A stretch of 64,000 nt of DNA from Kaiparowitsia implicata GSE-PSE-MK54-09C. Lineage in GTDB: Bacteria; Cyanobacteriota; Cyanobacteriia; Elainellales; Elainellaceae. Under the pieces are notes generated by a model. The model made no database searches. It worked only from the letters and a program-made list of their open reading frames with translations, and had not been told where the DNA came from. The stretch is taken from NCBI GenBank assembly GCA_019359435.1, contig JAHHHI010000066.1, forward strand, positions 62,001 to 126,000, in the 5' to 3' direction. Of this stretch, positions 10,018-21,513 are shown piece by piece (position 1 is the stretch's first letter; every line of letters starts with the position of its first letter). The position numbers were made by a program, and so were the translations under genes.

Positions 10018-10047
10018 TAAAGCTTGCCCCACTAAAGCTTGCCCCAC
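10018..10047. repeat. 15-bp tandem direct repeat at the helicase/pdeM junction
   Basis: The unit TAAAGCTTGCCCCAC occurs twice without a gap (10018-10032 and 10033-10047). On the minus strand the first copy read encodes the helicase end WGKL plus its stop codon; the second creates the alternative GTG-led extension of pdeM. The duplication therefore separates two genes that probably once overlapped more tightly. Confidence 0.9.
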
Positions 10048-12503
10048 TGCTGTTTCAACCGTTCAATACGTTCTAGCAAGCTCTCGTTCGACAGCCGTGA
10101 ACTCAACCGCTCGACCAGCAGCGGAAAGGCAAAGGGTGAGGGGCGTCGCGTGGTTTTCCACACTAGGGACAAGTGTCGCAGACGGTGCAGGGTGTTGGCA
10201 AGGCGGTGGGCTTCGAGCTGGTCGCGCAGCACCTCTTGTTCGGCCTGGTGCAGCAGCAGATTATCGGGTTCGTATTTGGTAAACACATCAAACAATAGCG
10301 ACGAACTCACCTGAAGCTGGCTGACGGTTTTCTTAGAAGAAGGATAGCCTTTGAAGACGAGGCCAGAGATTTGGGCGATCGCCCGAAATTTGCGACTCGT
10401 CAGCTCCGAAATATTCAAGCTCGACTTCAGATCAGACTCCAGTGTGGATGCATCAAAGAATGCATCGGAGAATAGATCCTGAAATGGATAGCCTTTGGGG
10501 GCAAGAATTTCAAATCCATAGTCGTTGACCGACACGGTGAACGTTGCCCGTTGCTGCGTAGAAAAGCGATAGCCCCAGAGAAACCCCAGCCCCTCATGGA
10601 CAAACCGCCCTTCAAAGGGGAAGACATAGAGATGCTGCCCATCTCGCGTCTGGCAGGTTTCGATCAGCAGCTCATCTGTGGCAGGCAGTTGAGAGAGGCG
10701 GTCTTGTGTCGCCAGTAAGGGCGCTAGGCAGGTGATCTCATCGTTGAATGTTTCAGTTGTGCGAAGGGCACCAATTTCTTGACGAAGGTAGGTGCTGAGG
10801 GTGTCAGAAATTGTGAGGTTGCCGCCATACCAAATGGGCGTCACTGTGGATTTTTTGGTGGTGTTTTTCACATACACCACCATATCTTTCACCATAAAAA
10901 ATTCAAGCTGCCGTCCGGCAAAAAAGAAGACATCCCCCTTCTTTAAGCGAGAAACAAATCCTTCTTCGACCTGTCCAATATCTCTGCGATTGGTATACAC
11001 CATGCGGAGCGATTGGTTGGACGCAATGGTTCCAATTCCCACCCGATGCATTTTCATAATTTGAGCATCAGAGATGATAAATTTGCCATCCTCGCACACC
11101 ACTTTTTTGTATCGCGGATAGGCGTTCAAGCAGGTGCCGCCCGTGGTGATAAAGTCCAAAATCCAGCGGAACTCGTCGTCGGTGAGGGTGGCATAGGCGA
11201 GCGTGTCGCGGAGACTGGCAAGGGCTTGTTCTGGCACAAACCCATCGCCGCACGCCAGGGTGACCAAATGCTGCACCAGTACGTCATAGGGCTTGAGGAG
11301 CGATCGCCGTCCCTCTAAATCACCCGCCGCTAGCCCATTGCGAAAGGCTGAAATTTCCAATAGCTCTAGCGCATGGGTGGGCACAAACAAAATTTCTGAC
11401 ACGCCTTCGGGCACATGGGCCGATCGCCCCGCTCGCTGCAAGAGCCGAGCCAGATTCTTGGCGCTACCAATCTGCACCACCCGCTCCACTGGCTGAAAAT
11501 CCACGCCCAAATCCAGCGATGCCGTACACACCACCCACTTAATGTCGCCAGATTTAACACCCGCTTCAATGGCCTCTCGCTGCTTCACATCAATCGACCC
11601 GTGGTGCAGCGCCAGCTTGTCGCCATGCTCCGGGAGCGCAAAGCTCAACGCCTGAAACCACCGCTCAGACTGCGATCGCGTGTTGGTAAAAATGAGCGTT
11701 GACCGATTAATATCCAGCGCCGCCACCAATTCCTCAAACAGGCGCAGCCCCAAATGGCCCGCCCACGGGAAGGCATCAATGGACTCTGGCAGGACGCTTT
11801 TGATCACGGTTTCGCGCGTCAAGCCAGACCGGATGATGACCGGGGAGGTCGATCGCCCCACCGCGGCCTGGGCGGCCTCGTCGGAATTGCCGAGTGTGGC
11901 AGAAATCGCCCAGGTTTGCATCTGGGGCTGCACCTGCCGCAGGTGCGAGAGCGCCAGCTCGGTTTGGGTGCCGCGCTTAGAGCTGAGCAGCTCGTGCCAT
12001 TCATCCAGCACCACGCAGCGCAGCGCGGCAAACCGCTGGGCCGTGCCCGGATAGGACAGCATCACCGACAGCGACTCCGGTGTGGTGATCAAAATATGGG
12101 GCATGTTTTTGAGCTGACGGGTTTTGCGAGTACTGGGGGTGTCTCCCGTGCGGGACTCTACCCGCAAATTCCAGCCCATGTCTTCAATGGGGCGGCAGAT
12201 CGAGTGCTCAATATCTCGCGAGAGGGCGCGTAGCGGCGTTAGATACAGCAGTTGCAGCCCTTTCGTGGGGCCTTTGGGGGTTGCAGAGAGCATCAGGGCG
12301 ATCGCCCCCATCACCGCCGCATAGGTTTTGCCCGAGCCCGTCGGTACCTGAATCATGCCGCTGCGCCCGGCTAGCACCGCCTGCCACGCCGCCTGTTGAA
12401 AATCTAGCGGCAGCCAGCCCTGGGTTTGAAACCAGTCGAGAATCGGTTGCAGGCGCGGGTCAGGAGTCGTCTCGGGAATAGTCTTAGAATTAGAAAAGGT
12501 CAT
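10032..12503 (-). CDS. Ligase-associated DNA damage response DEXH-box helicase (Lhr-like)
   Basis: An 823-residue superfamily 2 helicase. Walker A PTGSGKT is at residues 54-60, the DEXH box appears as DEWH at 167-170, motif III is SATLGN at about 201, motif IV region LIFTNTRSQSERW, and motif VI is LLQRAGRSAH. The long C-terminal region matches the Lhr core. Length and architecture fit the ligase-associated DEXH helicase family, which co-occurs with PdeM, a DNA ligase and an exonuclease in repair cassettes. Here only pdeM follows directly, and the GH13 gene ends upstream 19 bp before this start, so co-transcription of all three is likely. The tryptophan in DEWH is a mild deviation from DEVH. 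Confidence 0.92.
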   Translation of the reverse strand: MTFSNSKTIPETTPDPRLQPILDWFQTQGWLPLDFQQAAWQAVLAGRSGMIQVPTGSGKTYAAVMGAIALMLSATPKGPTKGLQLLYLTPLRALSRDIEHSICRPIEDMGWNLRVESRTGDTPSTRKTRQLKNMPHILITTPESLSVMLSYPGTAQRFAALRCVVLDEWHELLSSKRGTQTELALSHLRQVQPQMQTWAISATLGNSDEAAQAAVGRSTSPVIIRSGLTRETVIKSVLPESIDAFPWAGHLGLRLFEELVAALDINRSTLIFTNTRSQSERWFQALSFALPEHGDKLALHHGSIDVKQREAIEAGVKSGDIKWVVCTASLDLGVDFQPVERVVQIGSAKNLARLLQRAGRSAHVPEGVSEILFVPTHALELLEISAFRNGLAAGDLEGRRSLLKPYDVLVQHLVTLACGDGFVPEQALASLRDTLAYATLTDDEFRWILDFITTGGTCLNAYPRYKKVVCEDGKFIISDAQIMKMHRVGIGTIASNQSLRMVYTNRRDIGQVEEGFVSRLKKGDVFFFAGRQLEFFMVKDMVVYVKNTTKKSTVTPIWYGGNLTISDTLSTYLRQEIGALRTTETFNDEITCLAPLLATQDRLSQLPATDELLIETCQTRDGQHLYVFPFEGRFVHEGLGFLWGYRFSTQQRATFTVSVNDYGFEILAPKGYPFQDLFSDAFFDASTLESDLKSSLNISELTSRKFRAIAQISGLVFKGYPSSKKTVSQLQVSSSLLFDVFTKYEPDNLLLHQAEQEVLRDQLEAHRLANTLHRLRHLSLVWKTTRRPSPFAFPLLVERLSSRLSNESLLERIERLKQQWGKL

Positions 12504-12522
12504 AGAGGACTAGCGCTAGAAC

Positions 12523-14496
12523 TTACGCAGCCCAGCGATCGCGCCACTTCACCACCCCCTCAGTCGCCAACAGCCAACGACGGCACACCAGATTTTCGTA
12601 AGCGGGCAGCCGCGTCACATTCCCAGAGGCATCGGGATAGATGACGGCATATTTGTAGGCGATCGCCCGCCCTGCGCTTTCATTAAACGGAATCTCAGCA
12701 AACCAGTTATTGGGATTCACATACTCCAACGGATAGGCTTGGTTGATATCCCACCCGCCCAATTCAGGACAGTCACCAACCACCACCACCTGCTCGCCCG
12801 GTGCCGTCGCCAGCCCATTGAGCTGCACCCGCACAATGATAGCTCCCTGCACCCGCTCACCCACGTGGCTAATGACAATAGCATCCCTCGGCTCTAGCTC
12901 TAGCTTGAGCAGTTTGCCGTCAATCACGTCATACTTGCGCCGCGTTAGCACACAGGTATGCTCCCGATCGGGAAGTTCTGTATCTAGCTCATCGAGCACA
13001 ATCGGCTCGTCGCTGCAGTTGAGAATGACCATACAGCGCGAGTCGCGATACCGCCGCATATAGGCATAGGTCTCAGACGAAACATACTTCTGCCATTGCC
13101 CCCCCAGAGAGACCGCCGGATTCAGCCGTCGCAGCCCAGAGAGCACCCGCATCGCCCAGTAAATCGGCGTATCCGTCTCCCACTGCTCCATCATGGGGCG
13201 GTTATAAGGGTCGTTGTTGCCATAGGGGTTCTCATCCCCATCGGTATCGTCATGCAAATATTGCTCAGTGCCATAAAACAGGCAGGGAATGCCTCGCACC
13301 GTCATCAGCAACACCACCGCCAAACGCAGAATCTCCGGGTCGGAGTTCAGCGTCTGAAACCGGTGCATGTCGTGATTGTCGATGAAAGTCACTAGCTCCG
13401 TAGCGCTGTCGTAGTGGTGGTCTTTGTTAAAGGTGTCTTGAATCACCTCAAACCCTTCCCCCAACGCCAACCCTTGCCGAATGGCCATGCACAAGCCAAA
13501 GTCCAGAATCGTCATCCCAGAGTTATTCGCAAAATCTACCGAACGCGCATCATCCGCGCTGCTGTAGATCCACTCGCCAAAAATGAACACATCGGGCTTA
13601 TGGGTTTGAATGTCGGCGTTAAATTCCTGCCAGAACCAGATAGGCATGTGCTTGATCGTATCCACCCGCAGCGCATCCACGCCCCGGTCGAGCCAGAGCT
13701 TAATTGCAGCCTTAATGTAATTGCGATAGCTCGTGTTGTTTTCGTTGAAGGTGGCCAGCCCTGCCAGTTCGCAGTTTTGCACCTGCCACTCGTCTTCCCA
13801 ATCCGTCACGCCGCCGTAATGGTGATACCAGTGGTTCACGTCGTCGTTGAAGTCGGCAACCAGTTTGCCATCGTCAAACAGGCGACCCTTAACGCCACCA
13901 GCATCGGGGCTGCTATGGTTGCACACGATATCGATGACGATCTTCATGCCGCGCTTGTGCAATTCGGCAATCAGCCGATCAAACACCGTTTCCCCGGTTT
14001 GAAATAAGGAAGGATTGTCTTCTGGTGCAATGTAGCGGGGGTTAATACGCTTAAAGTCTTTCGTCCAATAGCCGTGAATTGCCGCGTATTTGTCGAATAC
14101 CAGCCGCTCTACCTGTTCAAACAGGGGCGTTAGCCACACCGAGGTAATGCCCATCTCTTTGAGATAGTCAAGCTTGTCAATGACGCCTTGAAGATCGCCC
14201 CCCCAATATTTCCACCAGTCTTGGTGATCAGGGTCATACAGCTCTGGATTGGGGCCTTCATTGTTGCGCGGGTCGCCATCTCGAAAGCGATCCACCACGA
14301 TGAAATACAGCGTCTCTTGCCGAAACTCAATGTCGCGGGTGTAGAGAAATTCAAAATCCTCTGTTTGCCCTTGGCTTTCGTCAGTTTGGGCCGTTGTTTG
14401 AAGGGCAACGCCCCCGCCACCGATCGCCAACGTCGTATCGGTATCGGGCGCAATAGGCGGCGGTGAGGGAGTTGGGTCTTCGGGCTTTGACATCAA
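12523..14496 (-). CDS. GH13 alpha-amylase family enzyme with C-terminal CBM20 starch-binding domain
   Basis: A 657-residue glycoside hydrolase family 13 protein. Catalytic residues are visible: nucleophile in ALRVDT (Asp279), acid/base in FIFGEW (Glu308) and transition-state Asp in FIDNHD (Asp376). The conserved region I is IVIDIVCNH. The last ~100 residues (about 553-650) form a CBM20-like domain with VVVGDCPELGGWD and a W in NPNNWFAEI. The first 45 residues are Pro/Gly/Thr-rich and probably disordered, and no signal peptide is visible, so the enzyme is likely cytoplasmic and acts on glycogen or maltodextrins. Its position ahead of DNA-repair genes has no evident functional logic. Precise specificity (amylase, cyclomaltodextrinase) cannot be read from the sequence. 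Confidence 0.9.
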   Translation of the reverse strand: MMSKPEDPTPSPPPIAPDTDTTLAIGGGGVALQTTAQTDESQGQTEDFEFLYTRDIEFRQETLYFIVVDRFRDGDPRNNEGPNPELYDPDHQDWWKYWGGDLQGVIDKLDYLKEMGITSVWLTPLFEQVERLVFDKYAAIHGYWTKDFKRINPRYIAPEDNPSLFQTGETVFDRLIAELHKRGMKIVIDIVCNHSSPDAGGVKGRLFDDGKLVADFNDDVNHWYHHYGGVTDWEDEWQVQNCELAGLATFNENNTSYRNYIKAAIKLWLDRGVDALRVDTIKHMPIWFWQEFNADIQTHKPDVFIFGEWIYSSADDARSVDFANNSGMTILDFGLCMAIRQGLALGEGFEVIQDTFNKDHHYDSATELVTFIDNHDMHRFQTLNSDPEILRLAVVLLMTVRGIPCLFYGTEQYLHDDTDGDENPYGNNDPYNRPMMEQWETDTPIYWAMRVLSGLRRLNPAVSLGGQWQKYVSSETYAYMRRYRDSRCMVILNCSDEPIVLDELDTELPDREHTCVLTRRKYDVIDGKLLKLELEPRDAIVISHVGERVQGAIIVRVQLNGLATAPGEQVVVVGDCPELGGWDINQAYPLEYVNPNNWFAEIPFNESAGRAIAYKYAVIYPDASGNVTRLPAYENLVCRRWLLATEGVVKWRDRWAA

Positions 14497-14614
14497 GATA
14501 GCGGGGAGTGAGACGTTATCCCCTTAGAATACGCTTGATTAGAGTTTCCCGCACGAACAGCATAGGCAATTCTATTGGGTAGTAAAAGAATTTGTCGTAG
14601 CTCCCTGACGATAG

Positions 14615-14641
14615 ACAAAAAAGAGCGCTCATAGGCGCTCT
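14615..14641 (-). terminator. Rho-independent terminator after the DUF1232 gene
   Basis: Perfect 7-bp GC-rich arms (14622-14628 and 14635-14641) enclose a 6-nt loop. On the minus strand the stem is followed by six T residues. It lies 40 bp past the stop of the DUF1232 gene and upstream of the GH13 gene, so it likely separates their transcripts. Confidence 0.75.
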
Positions 14642-14681
14642 AATTCATAGATAAGGAGACTCACGGACATAGAATAAAACA

Positions 14682-14975
14682 TTAGTCGATGGATACCGCT
14701 GTGACATCGACGGGCTGCGGCTTTACATCGGTTTCGGATGTGTTGCTTGGCTTCTGTGTTTTGACACGCGCAATCAAAATTTGAGATAGCTCTGTGAATA
14801 GCAGGGTGATGACCAGCGCATCATCTAGCTGACCAATGACGGGAATAAAGTCGGGTAGAAAATCGAACGGCATCAGGATATAAGCGGCGGTGCCGGCAAT
14901 GATCCACCAGCGATACTTCGGGTTGCGAATGGTGCTGCGATACCAGGTATAGATGCTTTCTAGGGAAACGTTCAT
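14682..14975 (-). CDS. DUF1232 (YkvA-like) small membrane protein
   Basis: A 97-residue protein with a membrane segment around WWIIAGTAAYILMPFDFLPD and a second hydrophobic stretch LDDALVITLLFTEL. The core motif PFDFLPDFIPVIGQLDD is diagnostic for DUF1232. Function is unknown in the family. I prefer the ATG at 14975 because AGAGGA sits about 8 nt upstream; an in-frame TTG at 14996 would add seven residues. A strong terminator follows, so the gene appears monocistronic. Confidence 0.85.
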   Translation of the reverse strand: MNVSLESIYTWYRSTIRNPKYRWWIIAGTAAYILMPFDFLPDFIPVIGQLDDALVITLLFTELSQILIARVKTQKPSNTSETDVKPQPVDVTAVSID

Positions 14976-15127
14976 GGGCAAGATCCTCTCAATCAACTCT
15001 CAAGCAATACGTTTATTCTGTCAGAGACGCAGGCGGACGTAGAGAGGTGAAAACCGTCGATACATGGGGCAGAAACCCATCCAGCCCTGCTTCAACCCCG
15101 CTCATGGCCTAGGCTTCCCTAGACGTC

Positions 15128-16795
15128 TTAAAATCCAAAATCACCGGATGTCGGGAGGGGATAGGGTGCGGGCGTGAATAGCTGATCAAGGGCGATCGCC
15201 TGGGCTTGGTGCATTTGCCCATAGGAGAAAATCAGGGGTATGTCCGCAGAGACAAGGGGCTGCAGTGCTTCTAAGACATAGGGGCTGCCATAGATCACGA
15301 CGGCTTCTAAGTGTGATGCCGCGTGCAGCGATCGCACCCAGTCTTGCGCTAAGCGAATGAGGCCCGAACTGGCTCGAAACGGATTGCCGCGAATGAACAG
15401 TTGCAGCAGCGTGGGTTGAGGATCGCAGGTGACAGGAGACTGTTGATCTGCCAGGTGCAGCCGATAGCCGAATGCCGCAGGACGGGCGATCGCCGGGGCT
15501 TCGTGGCCCAAAAATGCACAGCTAAGCAGGTCGTCTACCAGAATGACGGTTTGCTTGGAGGAATCTAGTGCGCGCGACTGAAGCAGCGGTGATGACACGC
15601 GAACGGTCATGGACTCCTGCAAGAGAGTGGTTGCAGTGGCGATCGCCTGGGGCTGAGCCAGGTGCGTGGTCAGCGTAGCCGCGTCAACCGGGGGCGGGGC
15701 CATCTGCTCCCAGGCGTGAGAGGTGCCATGAGGATAGGCCGATGAGGGGGAGAGTGGGGGCGACTGCACGCGCTGCTTAGCGCGCCAGATGCGTTCTAGC
15801 GACGCTTCAATGCGAGATTCCTCAATGCGCCCCGCCTGCACAGCGTCGCAAAGGGATTGAATCACCGGCTCCGGCTCCGCAGGCATCAGCAGGATATCGG
15901 CTCCGGCTTCGACGGCGCGCAGGGCTGATTCGGTGGGGCTATACTGCTGGGCGATCGCCCCCATCACTAGGGCATCCGTCACCACCAGTCCGTCAAAGCC
16001 GAGATTCTGGCGCAGTTCGTCAGTCAGGCAGCGGCGTGAGAGAGTCGCAGGATGCTCAGTATCCCACGCGGACACCAGCAGGTGTGCCGTCATCACACTA
16101 TCGACCCCAGCGGCGATCGCCCGCCGAAACGGCACCAGTTCCACTGCGTCTAGACGCTGAGCGGAATGTGCCACAAGCGGCAGCGTCAGGTGTGAGTCCG
16201 TAGCCGTATCCCCATGACCGGGAAAATGCTTGGCGCAGGTCAAGACGGGATGCGGCTGCGTCCCCCGCAAAAATGCAGCAGCCAACTTGCTCACCACCGC
16301 AGGCGTGTCGCCAAAAGCGCGCACATTGATCACCGGATTATTGGCATTGTTGTTCACATCCACCACGGGGGCCAGCACCCAGTTGAGGCCGACGGCCAGC
16401 GCCTCTTGGGCGATCGCCCTACCCATTTGCTCGGCTAACTGCAATGCTTTGTCGGGCGATCGCCCATACACAGCTTGCAGCGCCATCGGCGGCGGAAACC
16501 ACGTACCGCCCGCAAACCGCTGCCCCACGCCCTCTTCCACATCCGCCGCCACCAATAGCGGCACCGAGGCCCACGCTTGCATCTGCTGCGTCCGCAGGGC
16601 GAGTTCTGCCGCGCTGCCCCCCAGCATAATCACCCCACCAATCCCCACCTGCTCAATCCACCGGCGCAGCGTGGCCGTGGGGGCCTCCCACCGGGGATAG
16701 CGAATCTGCTGGTCAAACAAATGGCCTGATGCGCGCACCACAATCATCTGCGCAACTTGTTCTGCCAGAGTTAGGCGGCGAAAGGAGGGCAGCAT
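15128..16795 (-). CDS. nagZ: Glycoside hydrolase family 3, NagZ-type beta-N-acetylhexosaminidase
   Basis: A 555-residue GH3 enzyme. The NagZ signature KHFPGHGDTATDSH is at residues 189-202 and contains the His/Asp pair used as acid/base. The nucleophile Asp274 is in VVTDALVMGAI. The first ~340 residues form the TIM barrel. A C-terminal region of ~200 residues resembles the second alpha/beta sandwich of longer GH3 proteins, so this is the two-domain form found in cyanobacteria rather than the short enterobacterial NagZ. Role: removal of GlcNAc from muropeptides in cell-wall recycling, inferred from family. In many cyanobacteria this gene follows rbfA and a DUF751 gene; here a broken GNAT gene intervenes. 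Confidence 0.87.
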   Translation of the reverse strand: MLPSFRRLTLAEQVAQMIVVRASGHLFDQQIRYPRWEAPTATLRRWIEQVGIGGVIMLGGSAAELALRTQQMQAWASVPLLVAADVEEGVGQRFAGGTWFPPPMALQAVYGRSPDKALQLAEQMGRAIAQEALAVGLNWVLAPVVDVNNNANNPVINVRAFGDTPAVVSKLAAAFLRGTQPHPVLTCAKHFPGHGDTATDSHLTLPLVAHSAQRLDAVELVPFRRAIAAGVDSVMTAHLLVSAWDTEHPATLSRRCLTDELRQNLGFDGLVVTDALVMGAIAQQYSPTESALRAVEAGADILLMPAEPEPVIQSLCDAVQAGRIEESRIEASLERIWRAKQRVQSPPLSPSSAYPHGTSHAWEQMAPPPVDAATLTTHLAQPQAIATATTLLQESMTVRVSSPLLQSRALDSSKQTVILVDDLLSCAFLGHEAPAIARPAAFGYRLHLADQQSPVTCDPQPTLLQLFIRGNPFRASSGLIRLAQDWVRSLHAASHLEAVVIYGSPYVLEALQPLVSADIPLIFSYGQMHQAQAIALDQLFTPAPYPLPTSGDFGF

Positions 16796-16935
16796 GGCGG
16801 CATTCCATTAGTCATGACTAAAGAGAGGGTTGAAACATGGGGTTATTAGCAGAAAGGCTTAACTAGGCCAGGGTTTGGGATTGCCAGCGTTTAGGATTGA
16901 ACATGTGGCGCTTCTAAACGCTCAGCCCGCGTGCA

Positions 16936-17422
16936 TCAACCCAGCCCAATCTGCTTTTCCATAAACACGCTGAGCGGATGTTCGACATAGTGGCCAAAGG
17001 CTGGACAAACCTGATAGCCCATCGCCTCATAGAGCCGCAAGGATTCAGGCTGGTAGATCCCCGTTTTGAGCTTGAGCAAGCTTAGCCCCTGCCGACGCGC
17101 CTGATCTTCGAGCAGTACCATTCGAGCAGTGCCATCAGTTGACAGCCAATGCGGCGTCGCCGATGCGTGGGGCTTACAAAGATCCGTTTGATTTCGCCAT
17201 AGAGCTCTGCCTCTGATTGCTGAACCACAAGAGCACCACAGCCGATGGGATGTGGCCCCCCATAGGCGGCGATAAAGGTGACCTGTGGCGGCTGCAAGTC
17301 GGCGATCGCCATGTAGTGATAGAGCTCGTTTGGATACAGCGCCCACAGGTAGGCATCCAACTCTTGGATCAGCGCGGCGATGCCGAGTCTACGACGCAAA
17401 CCTTGACCTCAGGCTCCAGCAT
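16936..17422 (-). pseudogene. GNAT acetyltransferase broken by frameshifts
   Basis: Three reading frames together spell one GNAT protein. From ATG 17422 the frame gives MLEPEVKVCVVDS; a second frame gives ALIQELDAYLWALYPNELYH and on to the acetyl-CoA loop region RRRRIGCQLM; a third gives LLEDQARRQGLSLLKL and YQPESLRLYEAMGYQ. The second shift is fully explained by a 14-bp tandem duplication at 17107-17134; removing one copy restores QLM-LLEDQARRQ. The first shift, near 17375-17380, would be repaired by adding one base. A truncated product from TTG 17399 to 17082 is possible. The gene lies between rbfA and nagZ. Two independent lesions favour a pseudogene, but sequencing error cannot be excluded for the first. 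Confidence 0.8.
17107..17134. repeat. 14-bp tandem duplication that frameshifts the GNAT gene
   Basis: Units 17107-17120 and 17121-17134 (TTCGAGCAGTRCCA) differ at a single base. An added 14 bp shifts the minus-strand frame exactly from the upstream to the downstream half of the acetyltransferase. Confidence 0.92.
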
Positions 17423-17454
17423 AATTCGTGTGGAGCGCTCCCAGACGTCTCGAT

Positions 17455-17937
17455 CTAGATGGAATCTGCCTGTGCATCAAGTGCATCTGCATCAAGTTCA
17501 TCTGCATTATCTACATCTGTATCCAGAATGTCATCCTCTACTTCAACCTCGGGTGAGTCGCCCTGCTGAGCTTCGCGCACTTGCCGCTCTTCGCTCAAGC
17601 AATTGAGCAGCGAGATCATTTGGGTGCCTCGCTCGAGTGAGCGATCTTCCACAAAGAGCACCTCTGGTGTGCGGCGCAGGCGCACCCGCTGCCCCAAAAC
17701 GCCACGCACATAGCCTGCCGCAGATTTTAGCCCCTGCATGGTGGCAGCTCGTTCGTCCTCTGTGCCATAGATGCTGACAAAAATTTTGGCATGCTGCAAA
17801 TCGCCGGATACATCCACATCCGTCACGCTAACCATGCCTATCTGCACCCGGTCGTCTTTAATGCCGCTCATCAGCAGTTGGCTGACTTCGCGCTTAATCA
17901 ATTCAGACACGCGGGCGACTCGCCGTTCGGTTGCCAT
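17455..17937 (-). CDS. rbfA: Ribosome-binding factor A
   Basis: A 160-residue protein. The N-terminus [20 protein letters not shown] and the core [20 protein letters not shown] are typical RbfA KH-fold motifs, followed by [21 protein letters not shown]. RbfA binds the 30S subunit during late 16S rRNA maturation. The last ~35 residues are a very acidic tail ([20 protein letters not shown]) beyond the conserved domain, as seen in some cyanobacterial versions. The DUF751 gene ends 27 bp upstream in the same direction, so the two probably share a transcript. Confidence 0.95.
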   Translation of the reverse strand: MATERRVARVSELIKREVSQLLMSGIKDDRVQIGMVSVTDVDVSGDLQHAKIFVSIYGTEDERAATMQGLKSAAGYVRGVLGQRVRLRRTPEVLFVEDRSLERGTQMISLLNCLSEERQVREAQQGDSPEVEVEDDILDTDVDNADELDADALDAQADSI

Positions 17938-17964
17938 ATGCTTCTTCCCTTAATGCAGCGTCCC

Positions 17965-18183
17965 TTAATACAGCGCGGGCTGCACCGCGTTCAACCCCAG
18001 CATAGCGCGCAGGGTAAAGGTGAGAAAGGCAAAGGCCGCTAGCAACAGCACGCTCGCCAGAATGGCCGTCGATGGGCGTTGAAACAGGGGCCGAAACGGC
18101 TGAAAGAGTGTGAGCAGCACGCCCAAGGTGAAGGAGATGAAATAGCGGGGATACCGCGAAATGTTATTAAAAAAATCTTGCAT
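17965..18183 (-). CDS. DUF751 family small membrane protein
   Basis: A 72-residue protein with two hydrophobic helices (about residues 13-28 and 42-64). The N-terminus MQDFFNNISRYPRYFISFTL is the recognisable DUF751 start. The family is found in cyanobacteria and plastid lineages and commonly precedes rbfA, as it does here. Function unknown. Confidence 0.88.
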   Translation of the reverse strand: MQDFFNNISRYPRYFISFTLGVLLTLFQPFRPLFQRPSTAILASVLLLAAFAFLTFTLRAMLGLNAVQPALY

Positions 18184-18285
18184 GACTAAAATCTAGCGCT
18201 ATCCTTAATGTCTATCTGGGGCTAGTACGGTGTTAGTACAAGCTCAGTTACTGACCTAGCTACAGGTATTGTACGAGATCCACCC

Positions 18286-19116
18286 TTGCACGAGCTTATT
18301 GTTGATGCTACTCCGCCGCGTCCATTTCTGAAATGGGCGGGTGGCAAAGGGAGATTAATTTCCCAATATCATCCCTACTTTCCCCAGAGTTTTGAGCGGT
18401 ATCACGAACCGTTTTTGGGGGGTGGGGCTATTTTCTTTCACCTATTGCCGGAGCGATCGCGCCTGACCGATATCAACCCCGAGTTGGTGAATGTGTTCTG
18501 CACGGTGCGCGATGCGCCTGAGCGGCTGATTGCCCTGCTCAAAGGCCATGCCGCTCGCCATAGCAAAGACTATTACTATCAGATGCGAGCCAGTGTGCCA
18601 ATTGACCGGGTCGAACGCGCGGCGCGGTTGATTTACCTAAACCGCACGTGCTTCAACGGGCTTTATCGCGAAAACTCGCGGGGGCAGTTTAACGTGCCGA
18701 TGGGCCGCTATAAGCAGCCGCTGATTTGCAATGCTGACCTGTTGCGGTCGGTGGGGCGATCGCTCCGCTACAGCGAGATTCAGGTGGCTCCGTTTGATGC
18801 GGTGCTAGACCAAGCGCGGGATCGGCGGGATTTTGTTTATTTTGACCCTCCCTATTACCCTATCAGCGACACCAGCAAGTTCACCGCCTATAGCCGTCAT
18901 GCCTTTGCCGAAGCGGATCAGATTCACCTGCGGGATGTCTTTGGGGCGCTGGCGCAGCGCGGGGTGCAGGTGATGCTGTCGAACTCAGACTGCGAGTTCA
19001 TTCGCACGCTGTATGCGGGGTTTTGCATCACGACCGTCAGCGCCATGCGTGCGATCAATTCCAAGGGCGATCGCCGGGGCAAAATTACCGAAGTGCTGAT
19101 CACGTCCTATCAATAA
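18286..19116 (+). CDS. dam: Dam-type DNA adenine-N6 methyltransferase (D12 class)
   Basis: A 276-residue D12-class methylase. The SAM-binding motif appears as RPFLKWAGGKGRL (residues 12-24) plus YHEPFLGGGAIFF, and the catalytic motif IV is DPPY at 187-190. LNRTCFNGLYREN is another conserved Dam block. The likely target is GATC, as for cyanobacterial Dam homologues; this is inferred. That matters because HIP1 (GCGATCGC) contains GATC. No restriction partner lies nearby, so it looks like an orphan methylase. The start is a TTG at 18286: the frame is open to 18226 without an ATG, and the family begins about ten residues before the first motif. Confidence 0.9.
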   Translation: MHELIVDATPPRPFLKWAGGKGRLISQYHPYFPQSFERYHEPFLGGGAIFFHLLPERSRLTDINPELVNVFCTVRDAPERLIALLKGHAARHSKDYYYQMRASVPIDRVERAARLIYLNRTCFNGLYRENSRGQFNVPMGRYKQPLICNADLLRSVGRSLRYSEIQVAPFDAVLDQARDRRDFVYFDPPYYPISDTSKFTAYSRHAFAEADQIHLRDVFGALAQRGVQVMLSNSDCEFIRTLYAGFCITTVSAMRAINSKGDRRGKITEVLITSYQ

Positions 19117-21303
<2,187 letters not shown>

Positions 21304-21513
21304 GGAGCTAACCTAAGAATGCTCAACCGACGCGCAGGTGGAGAGTTCTGGAGAGCTCTATGAGCGAGTTTAGGAGGGAAGAAGCGTGTCGGGAGGAGAG
21401 GTCGTCACGCTTGTCGATGCCCTACCAACATTACGCTGTTGCGTTTGCCCGTTCGACCTCCCCAGTCTTGCAAGTTTAGGCAAATTTAGGACACGTTTAT
21501 CCAAGCTGCAGCC

